In this document: piece after piece, positions 8,114-16,902 of the stretch
How the letters are laid out: each line of letters starts with the position of its first letter
How positions within the stretch are numbered: the stretch's first letter is position 1
Assembly (NCBI GenBank): GCA_016720855.1
Contig: JADKJU010000005.1
Location: forward strand, 434,001 to 498,000
DNA from: Betaproteobacteria bacterium
GTDB lineage: Bacteria; Pseudomonadota; Gammaproteobacteria; Burkholderiales; Usitatibacteraceae
Direction of reading: 5' to 3'
DNA length: 64,000 nt
Position numbers and translations under genes: made by a program
Notes under the pieces: generated by a model
Databases searched by the model: none
Seen by the model: only the letters and a program-made list of their open reading frames with translations
What the model was told of the DNA's origin: nothing

Positions 8114-8482
8114 ATGACGACCACCACACAGATCCCCGCCACCCAAAACGAAGCGTGGGGCTTTTGGGGAACGATGACCGAAAACGCCGCCGCCGCGTGG
8201 CCCATGGCCATGACCGCGATTGCGGAGGCCACGGGCCAGCCCCCGGACGCGGTTCGAGCCTTCCTCGACAGCCGCCACGGACGCCACTTTGCGGATGACG
8301 TCCTGAACCAGATGCACGCCGGTCTCGCCCTGGCGGATGCGGTCCGCGCCGCCACCCAGCAGTGGATGGGCTGGAAGATCGGGCGCCAGACCTGCAAGCA
8401 GTACGGCATCCCCCGCGGGTTGCCCTACCTCACGGGCTTCGTGATCCACTGCGAGATCATCGAGGAAGAACTGGCCGCTTAA
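8114..8482 (+). CDS. Conserved phage protein of unknown function
   Basis: 122 aa. ATG 8114 is chosen because it has GGAG 7 bp upstream and the same promoter-to-start distance as the DUF3489 gene; an upstream GTG at 8078 would overlap the promoter box. Conserved-looking segments are NEAWGFWGTM, VRAFLDSRHGRHFADDVLNQ, WMGWKIGRQT and GIPRGLPYLTGFVIHCEI. The same kind of protein is frequent in proteobacterial prophages and plasmids, with no assigned role. It is the last phage gene before the metabolic cassette begins. Confidence 0.75.
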   Translation: MTTTTQIPATQNEAWGFWGTMTENAAAAWPMAMTAIAEATGQPPDAVRAFLDSRHGRHFADDVLNQMHAGLALADAVRAATQQWMGWKIGRQTCKQYGIPRGLPYLTGFVIHCEIIEEELAA

Positions 8483-8615
8483 CCAGCGCATTCGCGCGAA
8501 TTCCCTGCGCAGTCGAAGCGGTCATTCAACTGCGTTCCGCCAAATGGCGCTAACGGCCAGAAGCGGACGCGAAGGCGTCAGCCGATAGATCGATTGAACT
8601 CGTTAGCTGCCGCGC

Positions 8616-9533
8616 CTATCCGGGGGTGACGGCTCTTTGAAAGGCCCGGCACTCGGCTGTAAGGGCGAGCAGGTTGGGATCGCGCTCGCGAGCCTTAGGC
8701 AGGAGCAGCGTGATCTTCTGGCTGCTGCGGTACTTCGGGTCGAGCGGGATCAGCTGCACGTTCGAGGTGAACATGGCCACTCGGTTGGGGAGCAAGGCGT
8801 AGCCGGCGCCCTGGGCCACCAGGTTGGCGAGCGAAAAGAGGTTGCTCGCCCGCATCGCGATGTTGGGGACGAAGCCGGCTCGCTCGAAGGTCTGCTGCTG
8901 GACTTGGCCGGCGAGGAAGTCCTCCCGGGAAGCCACGAAGCGCTCGTTCATCGCGTCGGCCAGGTCGATCGTCCTGCGCTTGGCGTAGCGCGATCCGAGA
9001 GGTGCGGCGAAGGAGACCTCATCCTCGAAGAGCGTGAGCGCGGTCAACTCGGAGTCGGTCGATTCCACGGCCATCACCACGATCAGCGCGTCGAGCTGGT
9101 CGTCCTTCAGCTTTTGTATGAGCTCCCGGGTCGAGCCAACGGTGAGGTCGACGTCCAGCTGCGAGCGCCGGCTCTTGAGACCGTAAAGGAGCTGCGGGAT
9201 GGGGCGGACGGTGAGCGAGTACGAGCAGCCAATCTTGATCCGGTTGGCGCCGAACCCGGCGCTCTCCCGCGCCTTTCGCACCCCCTCCTCGCATTCGCGC
9301 ACCGCCCGCGAGGCGTACTCAGCGAACACGTGCGCCGTGGGTAGCGGGATAAGGGCTCGACCATCGCGTTTGAAAAGCGGGCAGCGAAGGCCCTCCTGCA
9401 GCGAGTGGAGCGACCGATGAACGCTCACGGTGCTCTGGTCCAGGGCCTCGGCAACCTTGGCCATGTTGCCGAGCCGCATGAACTCGAGGAACACCTCGAG
9501 CTTCTTCAGCGTCACCTCCTCGTCGATCGCCAT
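8616..9533 (-). CDS. LysR-type regulator, MdcR-like
   Basis: 305 aa. The N-terminal winged helix (LKKLEVFLEFMRLGNMAKVA, STVSVHRSLHSLQEGLRCPL) and the effector domain (RIKIGCSYSLTVRPIPQLLY) resemble MdcR, the malonate-utilisation regulator, more than generic LysR proteins. It is divergent from the porin gene with about 90 bp between the start codons, the usual arrangement for a LysR that controls its neighbour. An organic-acid effector is likely. No malonate decarboxylase genes are nearby, so the true effector may be tartrate or another hydroxy-acid from the genes to the right. Confidence 0.85.
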   Translation of the reverse strand: MAIDEEVTLKKLEVFLEFMRLGNMAKVAEALDQSTVSVHRSLHSLQEGLRCPLFKRDGRALIPLPTAHVFAEYASRAVRECEEGVRKARESAGFGANRIKIGCSYSLTVRPIPQLLYGLKSRRSQLDVDLTVGSTRELIQKLKDDQLDALIVVMAVESTDSELTALTLFEDEVSFAAPLGSRYAKRRTIDLADAMNERFVASREDFLAGQVQQQTFERAGFVPNIAMRASNLFSLANLVAQGAGYALLPNRVAMFTSNVQLIPLDPKYRSSQKITLLLPKARERDPNLLALTAECRAFQRAVTPG

Positions 9534-9622
9534 TCGTTAATCCTACATTAACGAACGACCCCCGTGCTTAATTGTTGTACCTCTTATGGATCAGTAACTT
9601 GGCGGTAATTAAGGAGGAGCAC

Positions 9623-10705
9623 ATGAAAGTCAGAACCCTCGCACTCGCAGTCGCTACCCTCGCCGCTCCGTACGCAGCGGCGCAGACCGCGAACCCCGTG
9701 ACCCTGTACGGCCGGGTCTACCTCAACCTCGAGTCGGTGGAGGCCAAGGGCGGCACCGCGTCCCTGCCGCAGCGCACGCGCGTCCAGGACCGGTCGTCGC
9801 TTTTCGGAATCCGCGGCACTGAAGACCTCGGTGGCGGGCTCAAGGCCTTCTTCCAGCTCGAGAGCACGTTCCTCGCCGACCAACTCGGCAGCGCTTTCGC
9901 CAACCGCAATAGCGGCGTGGGCCTCCAGGGCAATTTCGGTAGCGTGCTCATCGGCCGCTGGGATACCCCGATGAAGTTCGTGAGCGTCCAGGTCGACCCC
10001 TTCGGCGACATCGGCCTCGGGGACATCACGGCAGCGGCGCTCGGCCGTATCGGCACCAACGGCTCCGGCGGCAACTTCAACCAGCGCATGAACAACACCG
10101 TGCAGTGGTGGTCGCCCAACTGGGCGGGCTTCTCGGGGCGCCTCATGTACGTGGCCAACGAACCCAAGTCTGCCACCGCCAACCCGACGGCGTACGGCGG
10201 CTCGGTGAGCTACGCGAAGGGCAACGTCCTCCTCTCTTACGCCTACGAGGAACATCGCGACGCCGCGGGCACGCCCACCGGCACCGCGAGCCCCGGCCTG
10301 CGCGAGACGGGCAACGTGCTCGCCGGCCGCGTCGCCTTCGGCCCCGCGCGCCTCATGGCCCAGTACGGCGTCTATGAGCGCGACGGCCCCGCCACAGTGG
10401 CGACGAAGAAGAACGTCGGCTACATGGTGGCCGCCGACGCGACCTTCGGGAAGAACGTGGTCATCGTCTCGTACCAGCGTTCCCAGGACGGCGGCCTCGC
10501 CACGGCCGCCGCGCAACCCGACTGCAAGGTGTACTCCATCGGCTATCGCTACGACTTCTCGCGCCGCACGTCCTTCGTCGCGGAAGTCGCGAAGGTCGAC
10601 AACAACAACTTCTCCGCCTGCAACTTCGGCCACGGCCCGCTGGCGGGCCTCACGAATGGCCAGGACCCGCAGGGCATGGGCATCGGCCTGCGGCACGTTT
10701 TCTGA
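9623..10705 (+). CDS. Outer-membrane porin, Porin_4 / OmpC-like
   Basis: 360 aa from the ATG at 9623, which has the strong ribosome site AAGGAGGAG. A signal peptide (about residues 1-20, MKVRTLALAVATLAAPYAAA) is followed by VTLYGRVYLNLE, the standard first strand of beta-proteobacterial 16-stranded trimeric porins. SLFGIRGTEDLGGGLKAFFQ and a C-terminal Phe (GIGLRHVF) for Bam-dependent insertion are present. It should let small anions cross the outer membrane. Being first in the rightward run porin-aldolase-Bug, it is probably the entry route for the cassette's substrate. Confidence 0.93.
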   Translation: MKVRTLALAVATLAAPYAAAQTANPVTLYGRVYLNLESVEAKGGTASLPQRTRVQDRSSLFGIRGTEDLGGGLKAFFQLESTFLADQLGSAFANRNSGVGLQGNFGSVLIGRWDTPMKFVSVQVDPFGDIGLGDITAAALGRIGTNGSGGNFNQRMNNTVQWWSPNWAGFSGRLMYVANEPKSATANPTAYGGSVSYAKGNVLLSYAYEEHRDAAGTPTGTASPGLRETGNVLAGRVAFGPARLMAQYGVYERDGPATVATKKNVGYMVAADATFGKNVVIVSYQRSQDGGLATAAAQPDCKVYSIGYRYDFSRRTSFVAEVAKVDNNNFSACNFGHGPLAGLTNGQDPQGMGIGLRHVF

Positions 10706-10781
10706 TCGCGTTTCGTCATCCCGGGCGTGGCAGTTGCCACCACGGCCCGGGATCCAAGTTCACCTACCACTCGAGAGAATC

Positions 10782-11573
10782 ATGAGCGACGCCAACACAG
10801 TCATGGCCGATTACGAGGAGTACAAGCAGGCGGGACGCATCTGGGGCCAGGTGCCGAAGGAGCGCATCAAGAAGATCAAGTTCCCGCGCACGAGCGACGC
10901 GATCAAGCAGCGCTACCTGGCGCTCCCGGACCTCACGACCAGCGTCTCCGACCTGCTCGACAGCTATGGCATCCACGGCACGGTCGCGGCCTCGTTCGTG
11001 GCGCCGCTGCAGGAAGGCAAGAAGATCGTCGGCAACGCGGTGACGCTGCGCTCGGTGCCGGTGCAGAAGACGCCGACACAGGGCTCGATCGACAAGGATC
11101 CGATCAAGATGTCGACGCGTGAGGTCTACTACATGGGCGAGCCGGGCGACGTGCTCGTGGCCGACTACGGCGGGAACACGGACACGTCCAACATGGGCGG
11201 CCAGTCGTGCTTGGTAGCGCAATCCAACGGGTTCGTGGGCTCGATCGTGAACGGCGCCGTGCGCGACCTGCCGGCGATTCGCGAGATCGGCTATCCCGTA
11301 TGGGCGAAGGGTGTCACGCCGATCACCGGCAAGTTCCGCATCGAGGCGATCGAGATCAATGGTCCCGTGACCGTGCACAACATCGTGGTCTACCCGGGCG
11401 ACCTGATGGTGGCCGACGACTCGGGCATCTGCGTGGTTCCCGCCGACCTGGTCGAGAAGCTGATCGACGAGGCCGAGCGGATCGGGCAGGCTGAGGACGT
11501 GATGCGCGACCTCATCAAGCGCAAGGCGCCGATCAGCGAGCTGCGCCCCCTCTTCCGCAAGCGTTACGACTGA
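10782..11573 (+). CDS. RraA-like protein (HMG/CHA aldolase or oxaloacetate decarboxylase type)
   Basis: 263 aa. It carries the RraA/HMG-aldolase core: GDVLVADYGGNTDTSNMGG (122-140), GSIVNGAVRD with Arg161-Asp162, and GYPVWAKGVTP. Family members use a divalent metal bound near that Arg-Asp to cleave 4-hydroxy-4-methyl-2-oxoglutarate-type compounds to pyruvate, and many also decarboxylate oxaloacetate. The roughly 40-residue N-terminal extension is longer than in E. coli RraA. It lies 11 bp before a Bug gene. In this setting oxaloacetate formed by the tartrate dehydratase is an attractive substrate, but that is inference. Confidence 0.85.
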   Translation: MSDANTVMADYEEYKQAGRIWGQVPKERIKKIKFPRTSDAIKQRYLALPDLTTSVSDLLDSYGIHGTVAASFVAPLQEGKKIVGNAVTLRSVPVQKTPTQGSIDKDPIKMSTREVYYMGEPGDVLVADYGGNTDTSNMGGQSCLVAQSNGFVGSIVNGAVRDLPAIREIGYPVWAKGVTPITGKFRIEAIEINGPVTVHNIVVYPGDLMVADDSGICVVPADLVEKLIDEAERIGQAEDVMRDLIKRKAPISELRPLFRKRYD

Positions 11574-11584
11574 TCGAGGCCGAC

Positions 11585-12553
11585 ATGAAACGCACACTCA
11601 TTGCCTTGCTGGCAACCGCAGGCGTCCTGAGCGCGCAGGACGCGGCGTCCTTTCCCACGGCTCCGATCAAGTTGATCGTCCCGTTCTCGGCCGGAGGCGC
11701 GACCGACGCGATCGCGCGCTCCCTCGCCCAGAACATGCAGAAGGAGCTGGGGAAGCCGGTGGTGGTGGACAACCGCCCGGGCGCCGCCGGAATCATCGGC
11801 GTCACCGGGGCGATCGCCTCCCCTGCCGACGGCCACACGATCCTGCTGGGCAGCAACGGGCCCATCTCGATCAACCCGGCGCTCTACCCCAAGCTCGCCT
11901 ACAACCCGACCAAGGACCTGGTGCCGGTCGCGGGCATCGCGAAGGTGCCGTTCGTGGTCGTGGCCGGGACCAAGTTCGCGCCGAAGAACATCCAGGAGCT
12001 GGTGGCGCAGGCGAAGAAGGAGCCCGGGAAGATGAACTACGCCTCGTCGGGCGTCGGCACGACCGCGCACCTGGTCGCCGAGATCATCCAAGCGCGTTCG
12101 GGCACGGAGTTCACGCACGTTCCTTATAAGGGTGCGGCCCCCGCGCTCACCGACGTGATCGGCGGATCGGTGGACTTCATGGTCGGCGACGTCAGCACGG
12201 TTACACCGATGCTGAAGGGCGGGAAGGCCAAGGCGCTGGCGGTGACGGGAGCAAAGCGCGTCCCGTCGCTTCCGAACGTGCCCACGATGGACGAGAGCGG
12301 CCTTAAGGGGTTCGAGGCGTCGGGCTGGTTCGGCGTGTTCGCGCCGGCCAAGACACCGCCGGCGGTGATCGCCGCGCTAGCGAAGGCCATTCAAGCAGCC
12401 CAGCAGCAGCCCGACCTGAAGGAACGCGTGAGCTCGCTGGGCGGCGACGTGATGCCGCTCGTCGGTGCGGAATTCCAGGCGTTCCTCAAGGCCGAGTCCG
12501 AGAAGTGGGCCGGGATCATCAAATCCAACAAGATCACGGCCGAATCGCCGTGA
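11585..12553 (+). CDS. Bug/TctC-type periplasmic binding protein 1
   Basis: 322 aa with a signal peptide (MKRTLIALLATAGVLSAQDA). Typical Bug landmarks follow: FPTAPIKLIVPFSAGGATDA, VVVDNRPGAAGIIG, LLGSNGPISINPALYP, FTHVPYKGAAPALTDVIGG and SGWFGVFAPAKTP. Bug proteins bind carboxylates in the periplasm and deliver them to TctAB-type carriers or act as sensors. No tctA/tctB membrane genes are in the window, so it may work with the DASS transporter indirectly or with a distant TctAB. It follows the RraA-like gene by 11 bp and should share its transcript. Confidence 0.92.
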   Translation: MKRTLIALLATAGVLSAQDAASFPTAPIKLIVPFSAGGATDAIARSLAQNMQKELGKPVVVDNRPGAAGIIGVTGAIASPADGHTILLGSNGPISINPALYPKLAYNPTKDLVPVAGIAKVPFVVVAGTKFAPKNIQELVAQAKKEPGKMNYASSGVGTTAHLVAEIIQARSGTEFTHVPYKGAAPALTDVIGGSVDFMVGDVSTVTPMLKGGKAKALAVTGAKRVPSLPNVPTMDESGLKGFEASGWFGVFAPAKTPPAVIAALAKAIQAAQQQPDLKERVSSLGGDVMPLVGAEFQAFLKAESEKWAGIIKSNKITAESP

Positions 12554-12787
12554 CCCTGAGGCCCGCCTCGGGTCGGAAGCGTCCTTCGTCAATCGGCCAG
12601 GAGCGACCGAGGCACGGGAATCGTTGCCGGAGGCAACGAAATAAACCTTTGCATGCGGCAATGAGTTGGAAACCGCACGGCAGCATCGTCCGCTTCGGGT
12701 CGGTCCAGGACTGCCTTGGCCAACCCAGAACATTCCAGAGCGGACCAACGCTCCCCCTTGAGCCGAGTCCGGCCAAGGGCAGTCATC
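12554..12787. other. Intergenic stretch between convergent Bug genes
   Basis: About 235 bp with no convincing gene. It contains the motif TCCGCTTCGGGTCGGTC near 12690, which resembles TTCCGTTTTGGGTCGATC near 17967, so a dispersed intergenic sequence family may be present. Confidence 0.5.
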
Positions 12788-12811
12788 GGACCCCGCCCTT
12801 GAGCGGGGTCC
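12788..12811. terminator. Hairpin between convergent bug genes
   Basis: GGACCCCGC at 12788-12796, loop CCTTGA, GCGGGGTCC at 12803-12811: a perfect 9-bp GC-rich stem 7 bp beyond the stop of the leftward bug gene and downstream of the rightward one. No clear U-run on either side, so it is a likely but weak two-way terminator. Confidence 0.55.
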
Positions 12812-12818
12812 GAGGCGT

Positions 12819-13796
12819 CTAGTCGATCTTCACGTTCGCCTTCTTCGCAAGCACCGCGTACTTTTCCGTGTCGCTCTTGATGGTCGCGGCCATCTCCGTG
12901 GGCGAGTTCCCGATGGGTTGGGCACCGATTTCCGCAAAGCGCTTCTGGATGTCCGGCAGCTTGAGGATGCGCACGATCTCTGCATTCAGCTTGCCGACAA
13001 TCTCCTTCGGCGTCGCCGCGGGCGCGAGCACGCCGAACCACGTGCCCTGGTCGAAACCAGCCAGGCCACTTTCGGCAAGGGTGGGAACATCAGGAAGAGC
13101 GGGGCTGCGCGCCGCCGTCGTCACCGCCAAGGGCCGCAGCTTGCCGGCCTTGATCTGAGGCAACACGGGCGTAATCGTGTCGAAGCTCATCGACACCTGC
13201 CCGGCGATGAGGTCCGACGTCAACGGTCCGCTGCCCTTGTACGGGATGTGCAGCATGTCCACGCCGGTGAGCGCGCTGAACTGCTCGCCAATGAGGTGCT
13301 GCGCCGTTCCCTGCCCGTTCGATCCATAGCTGAGCTTTCCCGGGTTCGCCTTTCCGTAGGCCACAAGTTCCTTGACGCTCTTCGCCGGCACGCCGGGATT
13401 CACGCAAAGGATGTTTGGGACCATCGCCACGATTGTCACTGGAGCGAGGTCCTTCTGGAAGTCGTAAGGAAGCTTCGCGTAGATGCTCGTGGCGATCGTA
13501 TGGTGCACCGCCCCCATGAGCAGCGTGTACCCGTCGGCGGGGGCCTTGGCAACTTGAGCGGCGCCGATTGTGGCGCCCGCTCCGGGCCTGTTGTCGACGA
13601 TGACCGACTGGCCCCAGCTCTCGCCCAGCTTCTGGGCGATCGACCGCGCGAGGACATCCGTCGTGCCCCCTGGCGGAAAAGGAACGACCAGCGTGATGGT
13701 CTTTGCCGGATACGCCTGCGCATGCGCAACCGGAATGGCGAGGGTGACAACAAGGCCCACGAGGGCCACTGCGATGTTGCGAGCCATGCTTTTCAT
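12819..13796 (-). CDS. Bug/TctC-type periplasmic binding protein 2
   Basis: 325 aa, start supported by GGAGGAG a few bases before the ATG at 13796. Signal peptide at about 1-26 (ending PVAHAQA), then YPAKTITLVVPFPPGGTTDV, VIVDNRPGAGATIG, LLMGAVHHTIATSIYAKLPY and LHIPYKGSGPLTSDLIAGQV. It is a paralogue of the first Bug protein but clearly diverged. It sits downstream of the DASS transporter in the leftward run ttdA-ttdB-transporter-bug, so its ligand is probably the same dicarboxylate. Confidence 0.92.
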   Translation of the reverse strand: MKSMARNIAVALVGLVVTLAIPVAHAQAYPAKTITLVVPFPPGGTTDVLARSIAQKLGESWGQSVIVDNRPGAGATIGAAQVAKAPADGYTLLMGAVHHTIATSIYAKLPYDFQKDLAPVTIVAMVPNILCVNPGVPAKSVKELVAYGKANPGKLSYGSNGQGTAQHLIGEQFSALTGVDMLHIPYKGSGPLTSDLIAGQVSMSFDTITPVLPQIKAGKLRPLAVTTAARSPALPDVPTLAESGLAGFDQGTWFGVLAPAATPKEIVGKLNAEIVRILKLPDIQKRFAEIGAQPIGNSPTEMAATIKSDTEKYAVLAKKANVKID

Positions 13797-13857
13797 TTCT
13801 CCTCCGGAGATAGGTTGGAAAGTGGGCGGCGCGCGCGTGCCTTCTTCGAGGAAGCCA

Positions 13858-15285
13858 TCACGACAGGCCGAGATACCAGTTCAGGTAGGGCACTCCCAGC
13901 GCTAGCAGCGCCGCGAGAAAGATGAATCCGAAAATGGCGCCCAATCGCCAGAAGTCGCTTCGCTTGATGTAGTCGCTGCCGAAGTAGATGACGCTGGGGC
14001 CGCTGGCGTAGGGAGTCAGCAGGCAACTCAGGCCGGACGTGTAGCAAAGCAGCATCGCGACCAGCATGAGCGGCATGTTCGGCACCGTGGCGACCGCAGC
14101 CAGGAAGACCGGCATCAATGCCGTGGCATGGGCCGTGAGGCTGGCGAACATGTAGTGGACCAGGAAATACACCGCCACCATGGCGATCACGATCCCCATG
14201 ACCGGCAGGCCCTCGAGCATCGCCGAGGTGGAACCGGCAAACCACTTCAGGAAGCCGACCTTGTTCAGGCCATCGGCAAGCGCGACCAGCGTGCCGAACC
14301 AGATCAGCATGTTCCAGGCCTGCTTGTATTCGAGCACGTCTTCCCAGTCGATGACGCGGGTGAGCAGCATGGCGACGAAGACGACGATGGCAACCATCGT
14401 CGCATTGATCCACTTGTCGGCGAAGATCCACAGGAGCAGCGCCGCGATCGCGAGCGCCGCCATCAGCAGTTCCTTGCCAGTGATCCGCCCCATCTTGACC
14501 AGCGCATCACCGGCCCACGTGTCCGCTCCTTCGCTCGACTTGATCTCGGGCGGATACAGCCAATAGCTGAGTAGCGGAACCATGAGGAACAGCAGGACTC
14601 CCAGCGGAGCGATCCCGAGGAACCAGTCGCGCCAGGAGATGTTCAGCTTGAGTGTCTTCGCGACCAGTTCCAGCCCCAGTAGATTGGGCGCGTTGGCAGT
14701 CAGGAACATGGTGCTGGTGACGGCGCAGGCCGCGAGCCCCGTCCACATCAGGTACGCGCCCATCTTGCGCGCGCTCTCGCCCGGGTGGGAGTCGAAGAGC
14801 GCCGGGATGTTCTTGACGATCGGGAAGATCGTGCCGCCGCTGCGCGCGGTGTTCGACGGCATGAAGGGCGCGAGGAACAGGTCCGACAAGGCCACTGCGT
14901 AGCCCAGGCCCAGGGTCTTCTTCCCGAGCAGCTTCACGAGGTTCAGCGCGATGCGCTTGCCCAGCCCGCTCTTCTCGTATCCCAGACCGAAGATGTAGGC
15001 CACGAAGATCAGCCAGATCACGTTGTTGGAGAACCCGGACAGCGCCCACTTGATCGATTCGGAGGGCTTGCCGCTGATGAGGTTGAGCATTGCCGCCACG
15101 GACACGCCAAGCAGGCCGATGACGGAGCCCGGGATCGGCTCCGTGATGAGCGCCACAATGACGGTGGCGAACAGCGCGAAGTAGTACCAGGCGGTCGGGG
15201 CGAGTCCCGCTGGCACGGGAATCAGGATCAGAACCGCCCATACCGCCAGGGGAATCAGGATGCTCGCGAATCGCTTCTTGTCCAT
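13858..15285 (-). CDS. DASS-family dicarboxylate/tartrate transporter (CitT/TtdT-like)
   Basis: 475 aa with about 12 hydrophobic segments. Family landmarks are LITEPIPGSVIGLLGVSVAA, SGFSNNVIWLIFVAYIFGLG and FLAPFMPSNTARSGGTIFPI (the SNT substrate/sodium motif), with a second SLTAHATALMPVF region near the end. CitT-type members exchange succinate for citrate, fumarate or tartrate across the inner membrane. It lies 9 bp after ttdB, matching the E. coli order ttdA-ttdB-ttdT, which supports tartrate as substrate. Confidence 0.9.
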   Translation of the reverse strand: MDKKRFASILIPLAVWAVLILIPVPAGLAPTAWYYFALFATVIVALITEPIPGSVIGLLGVSVAAMLNLISGKPSESIKWALSGFSNNVIWLIFVAYIFGLGYEKSGLGKRIALNLVKLLGKKTLGLGYAVALSDLFLAPFMPSNTARSGGTIFPIVKNIPALFDSHPGESARKMGAYLMWTGLAACAVTSTMFLTANAPNLLGLELVAKTLKLNISWRDWFLGIAPLGVLLFLMVPLLSYWLYPPEIKSSEGADTWAGDALVKMGRITGKELLMAALAIAALLLWIFADKWINATMVAIVVFVAMLLTRVIDWEDVLEYKQAWNMLIWFGTLVALADGLNKVGFLKWFAGSTSAMLEGLPVMGIVIAMVAVYFLVHYMFASLTAHATALMPVFLAAVATVPNMPLMLVAMLLCYTSGLSCLLTPYASGPSVIYFGSDYIKRSDFWRLGAIFGFIFLAALLALGVPYLNWYLGLS

Positions 15286-15294
15286 GATCGGTGC

Positions 15295-15906
15295 CTATTT
15301 GATGAAGCCAATCTGGCCGTTGATCCGCTCGAGGATGGCTTCCTTCTTCGAATTGAACTGCGCCTTGTTCTTCTCGATCAGGTTGTTGCCCTTGGTGTCG
15401 ATGGAGATGATCAGGGGTCCGAATTCCTTGACCCGGTTCACCCACAGGGTTTCGGGCATGCCGAGGTCCTGCCATTCGGCGGCCTCGATCTCCTCGACCT
15501 GCGTGGCGGCCAGCACGGCGCAGCCGCCGGGAAAGATGGCGTGCACGGCGCCGTACTGCTTGCAGCCTTCCACGGTCTCCGGTCCCATGCCACCCTTGCC
15601 GATGATCAGCTTCACGCCGGTCTGCGCGATGAAGTCCTTCTCGAACTTCTCCATGCGCATGCTGGTCGTCGGGCCGATGGACACCATCTCGAACTTGCCG
15701 TCGTCCTTCTTCCGGACGATGGGGCCGGCGTGGAAGATGGCGCCGCCGCGGACATCCACGGGCAACTCGCGCTTCTGTTCGATCAGGCGCCGATGCGCGA
15801 CGTCGCGGCAGGTGACGAGGTGGCCGGTCAGGTAGACGACGTCGCCCACGTTCAGGTCGGCCAGGTCTTCGTCCTTGATGGGCGTGGTGAGTATTTTCTT
15901 GTTCAC
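15295..15906 (-). CDS. ttdB: L(+)-tartrate dehydratase / class I fumarase, beta subunit
   Basis: 203 aa. The start is a GTG at 15906 overlapping the ttdA stop codon (GTGA), a typical coupled start; the open frame extends further upstream but only antisense to ttdA. The chain has the class I fumarase C-terminal domain: LNVGDVVYLTGHLVTCRDVA, GGAIFHAGPIV, VSIGPTTSMRMEKFEKDFI, GKGGMGPET and AIFPGGCAVLAA. With TtdA it forms the oxygen-sensitive heterodimer that dehydrates L-tartrate to oxaloacetate. A fumarase role cannot be excluded from sequence; the nearby TtdT-like transporter favours tartrate. Confidence 0.88.
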   Translation of the reverse strand: MNKKILTTPIKDEDLADLNVGDVVYLTGHLVTCRDVAHRRLIEQKRELPVDVRGGAIFHAGPIVRKKDDGKFEMVSIGPTTSMRMEKFEKDFIAQTGVKLIIGKGGMGPETVEGCKQYGAVHAIFPGGCAVLAATQVEEIEAAEWQDLGMPETLWVNRVKEFGPLIISIDTKGNNLIEKNKAQFNSKKEAILERINGQIGFIK

Positions 15907-16802
15907 AGCACTGCTCCCTTGTGCGAGACGATGTCGTAGCGGCCATCGGCGTGCAGGCGGATGCGGCCGCGCCGGTGGGACCAGCAGCCGGTGGACACGG
16001 CCACGCCGATCGTCGAGGGGTGGCGCGCGGACGACTCGATGTTCACGCCCATCACGCTCGCGCTGCCGGTCAGGCCCTGCGGGCCGATTCCCAACTCGTT
16101 CAGCCCTTCTTCGAGAAGTGTTTCCATCTTGGCCGCGCCAGGGTCCGCATGATGCGAAGCCACGGAGCGCATCAGCGCCTTCTTCGACAGGCGGGCCGCC
16201 GTTTCGACGGCCGTGGACACGCCGACGCCGACCAGGAGCGGTGGGCACGCGTTGACGCCGCGGGCCGTGATCACATCGAACACGAACTTGGCCACGCCTT
16301 CGTAGCCTTCCCCGGGCATCAGCACCTTAGCCGACCCCGGCAACGTGCAGCCACCGCCGGCCATGTATACGTCGATGGTCACGCCGTCGTCCTTCGGGAC
16401 GATTTCCCAGTCGAGCCAGGGAGCCTTGGTGCCGGTATTGGTGCCGGTGTTCTTCTCGACAAACGTCTCCACGGCGTTGTGCCGAAGCGGCGAATTGCGC
16501 GTGGCTTCAAGCGTTGCATTGCGCAGGACATCCTCGAGCTCGCCCAGCAGCGGGAACTTCGCGCCGGCGGTGATGAAGTACTGGATGACGCCGGTGTCCT
16601 GGCAGCTCGGGCGATCGAGCTTGCTGGCCGCGTCCTGGTTCTCCGCCATCGAAAGGTAGATCGCCTTGGCGAGCGGCTTCGTTTCCTTCGCGCGAAGCTC
16701 CGCCAGCTTCGACTCCACGTCGGTGGGTAGGTGTTTGCCGATGTAGGCGGTGAACTTCGCCATCGTGTCGGTGAGGTTTCGGACAGCTGCCTGGTTTTCC
16801 AC
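15903..16802 (-). CDS. ttdA: L(+)-tartrate dehydratase / class I fumarase, alpha subunit
   Basis: 299 aa, the same size as E. coli TtdA. Three cysteines, Cys67 (SCQDTG), Cys186 (VNACPP) and Cys273 (STGCWSHRR), are spaced as the 4Fe-4S ligands of this family. GGGCTLPG and SHHADPGAAKMETLLEEGL are further signatures. It carries the cluster and most of the active site for hydration/dehydration of hydroxy-dicarboxylates. It is first in the leftward operon and divergent from a LysR gene across about 100 bp, so it is probably induced by that regulator. Confidence 0.9.
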   Translation of the reverse strand: MENQAAVRNLTDTMAKFTAYIGKHLPTDVESKLAELRAKETKPLAKAIYLSMAENQDAASKLDRPSCQDTGVIQYFITAGAKFPLLGELEDVLRNATLEATRNSPLRHNAVETFVEKNTGTNTGTKAPWLDWEIVPKDDGVTIDVYMAGGGCTLPGSAKVLMPGEGYEGVAKFVFDVITARGVNACPPLLVGVGVSTAVETAARLSKKALMRSVASHHADPGAAKMETLLEEGLNELGIGPQGLTGSASVMGVNIESSARHPSTIGVAVSTGCWSHRRGRIRLHADGRYDIVSHKGAVL

Positions 16803-16902
16803 TAGCGACCTCCTCTTGGGGATAGAAGGATGCTAGCGCGTTCCCTGGGAGATATAATCATCCATCAGGCAAGCTATTTGTGCCATTTAGGAAACAATCA
16901 AA
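16803..16902. promoter_or_regulatory. Divergent control region between ttdA and its LysR regulator
   Basis: 100 bp between the two start codons. It holds a rightward TATAAT at 16853-16858 about 45 bp before the regulator ATG, without a good -35 box. LysR operators normally lie in such gaps; I could not pick out a single clear T-N11-A palindrome. Confidence 0.45.

Noticed and set aside
12569..12590. Second terminator after the first bug gene
   Set aside because: GAGGCCCGCCTCGG forms only a short stem with no U-run; the hairpin at 12788 is better.
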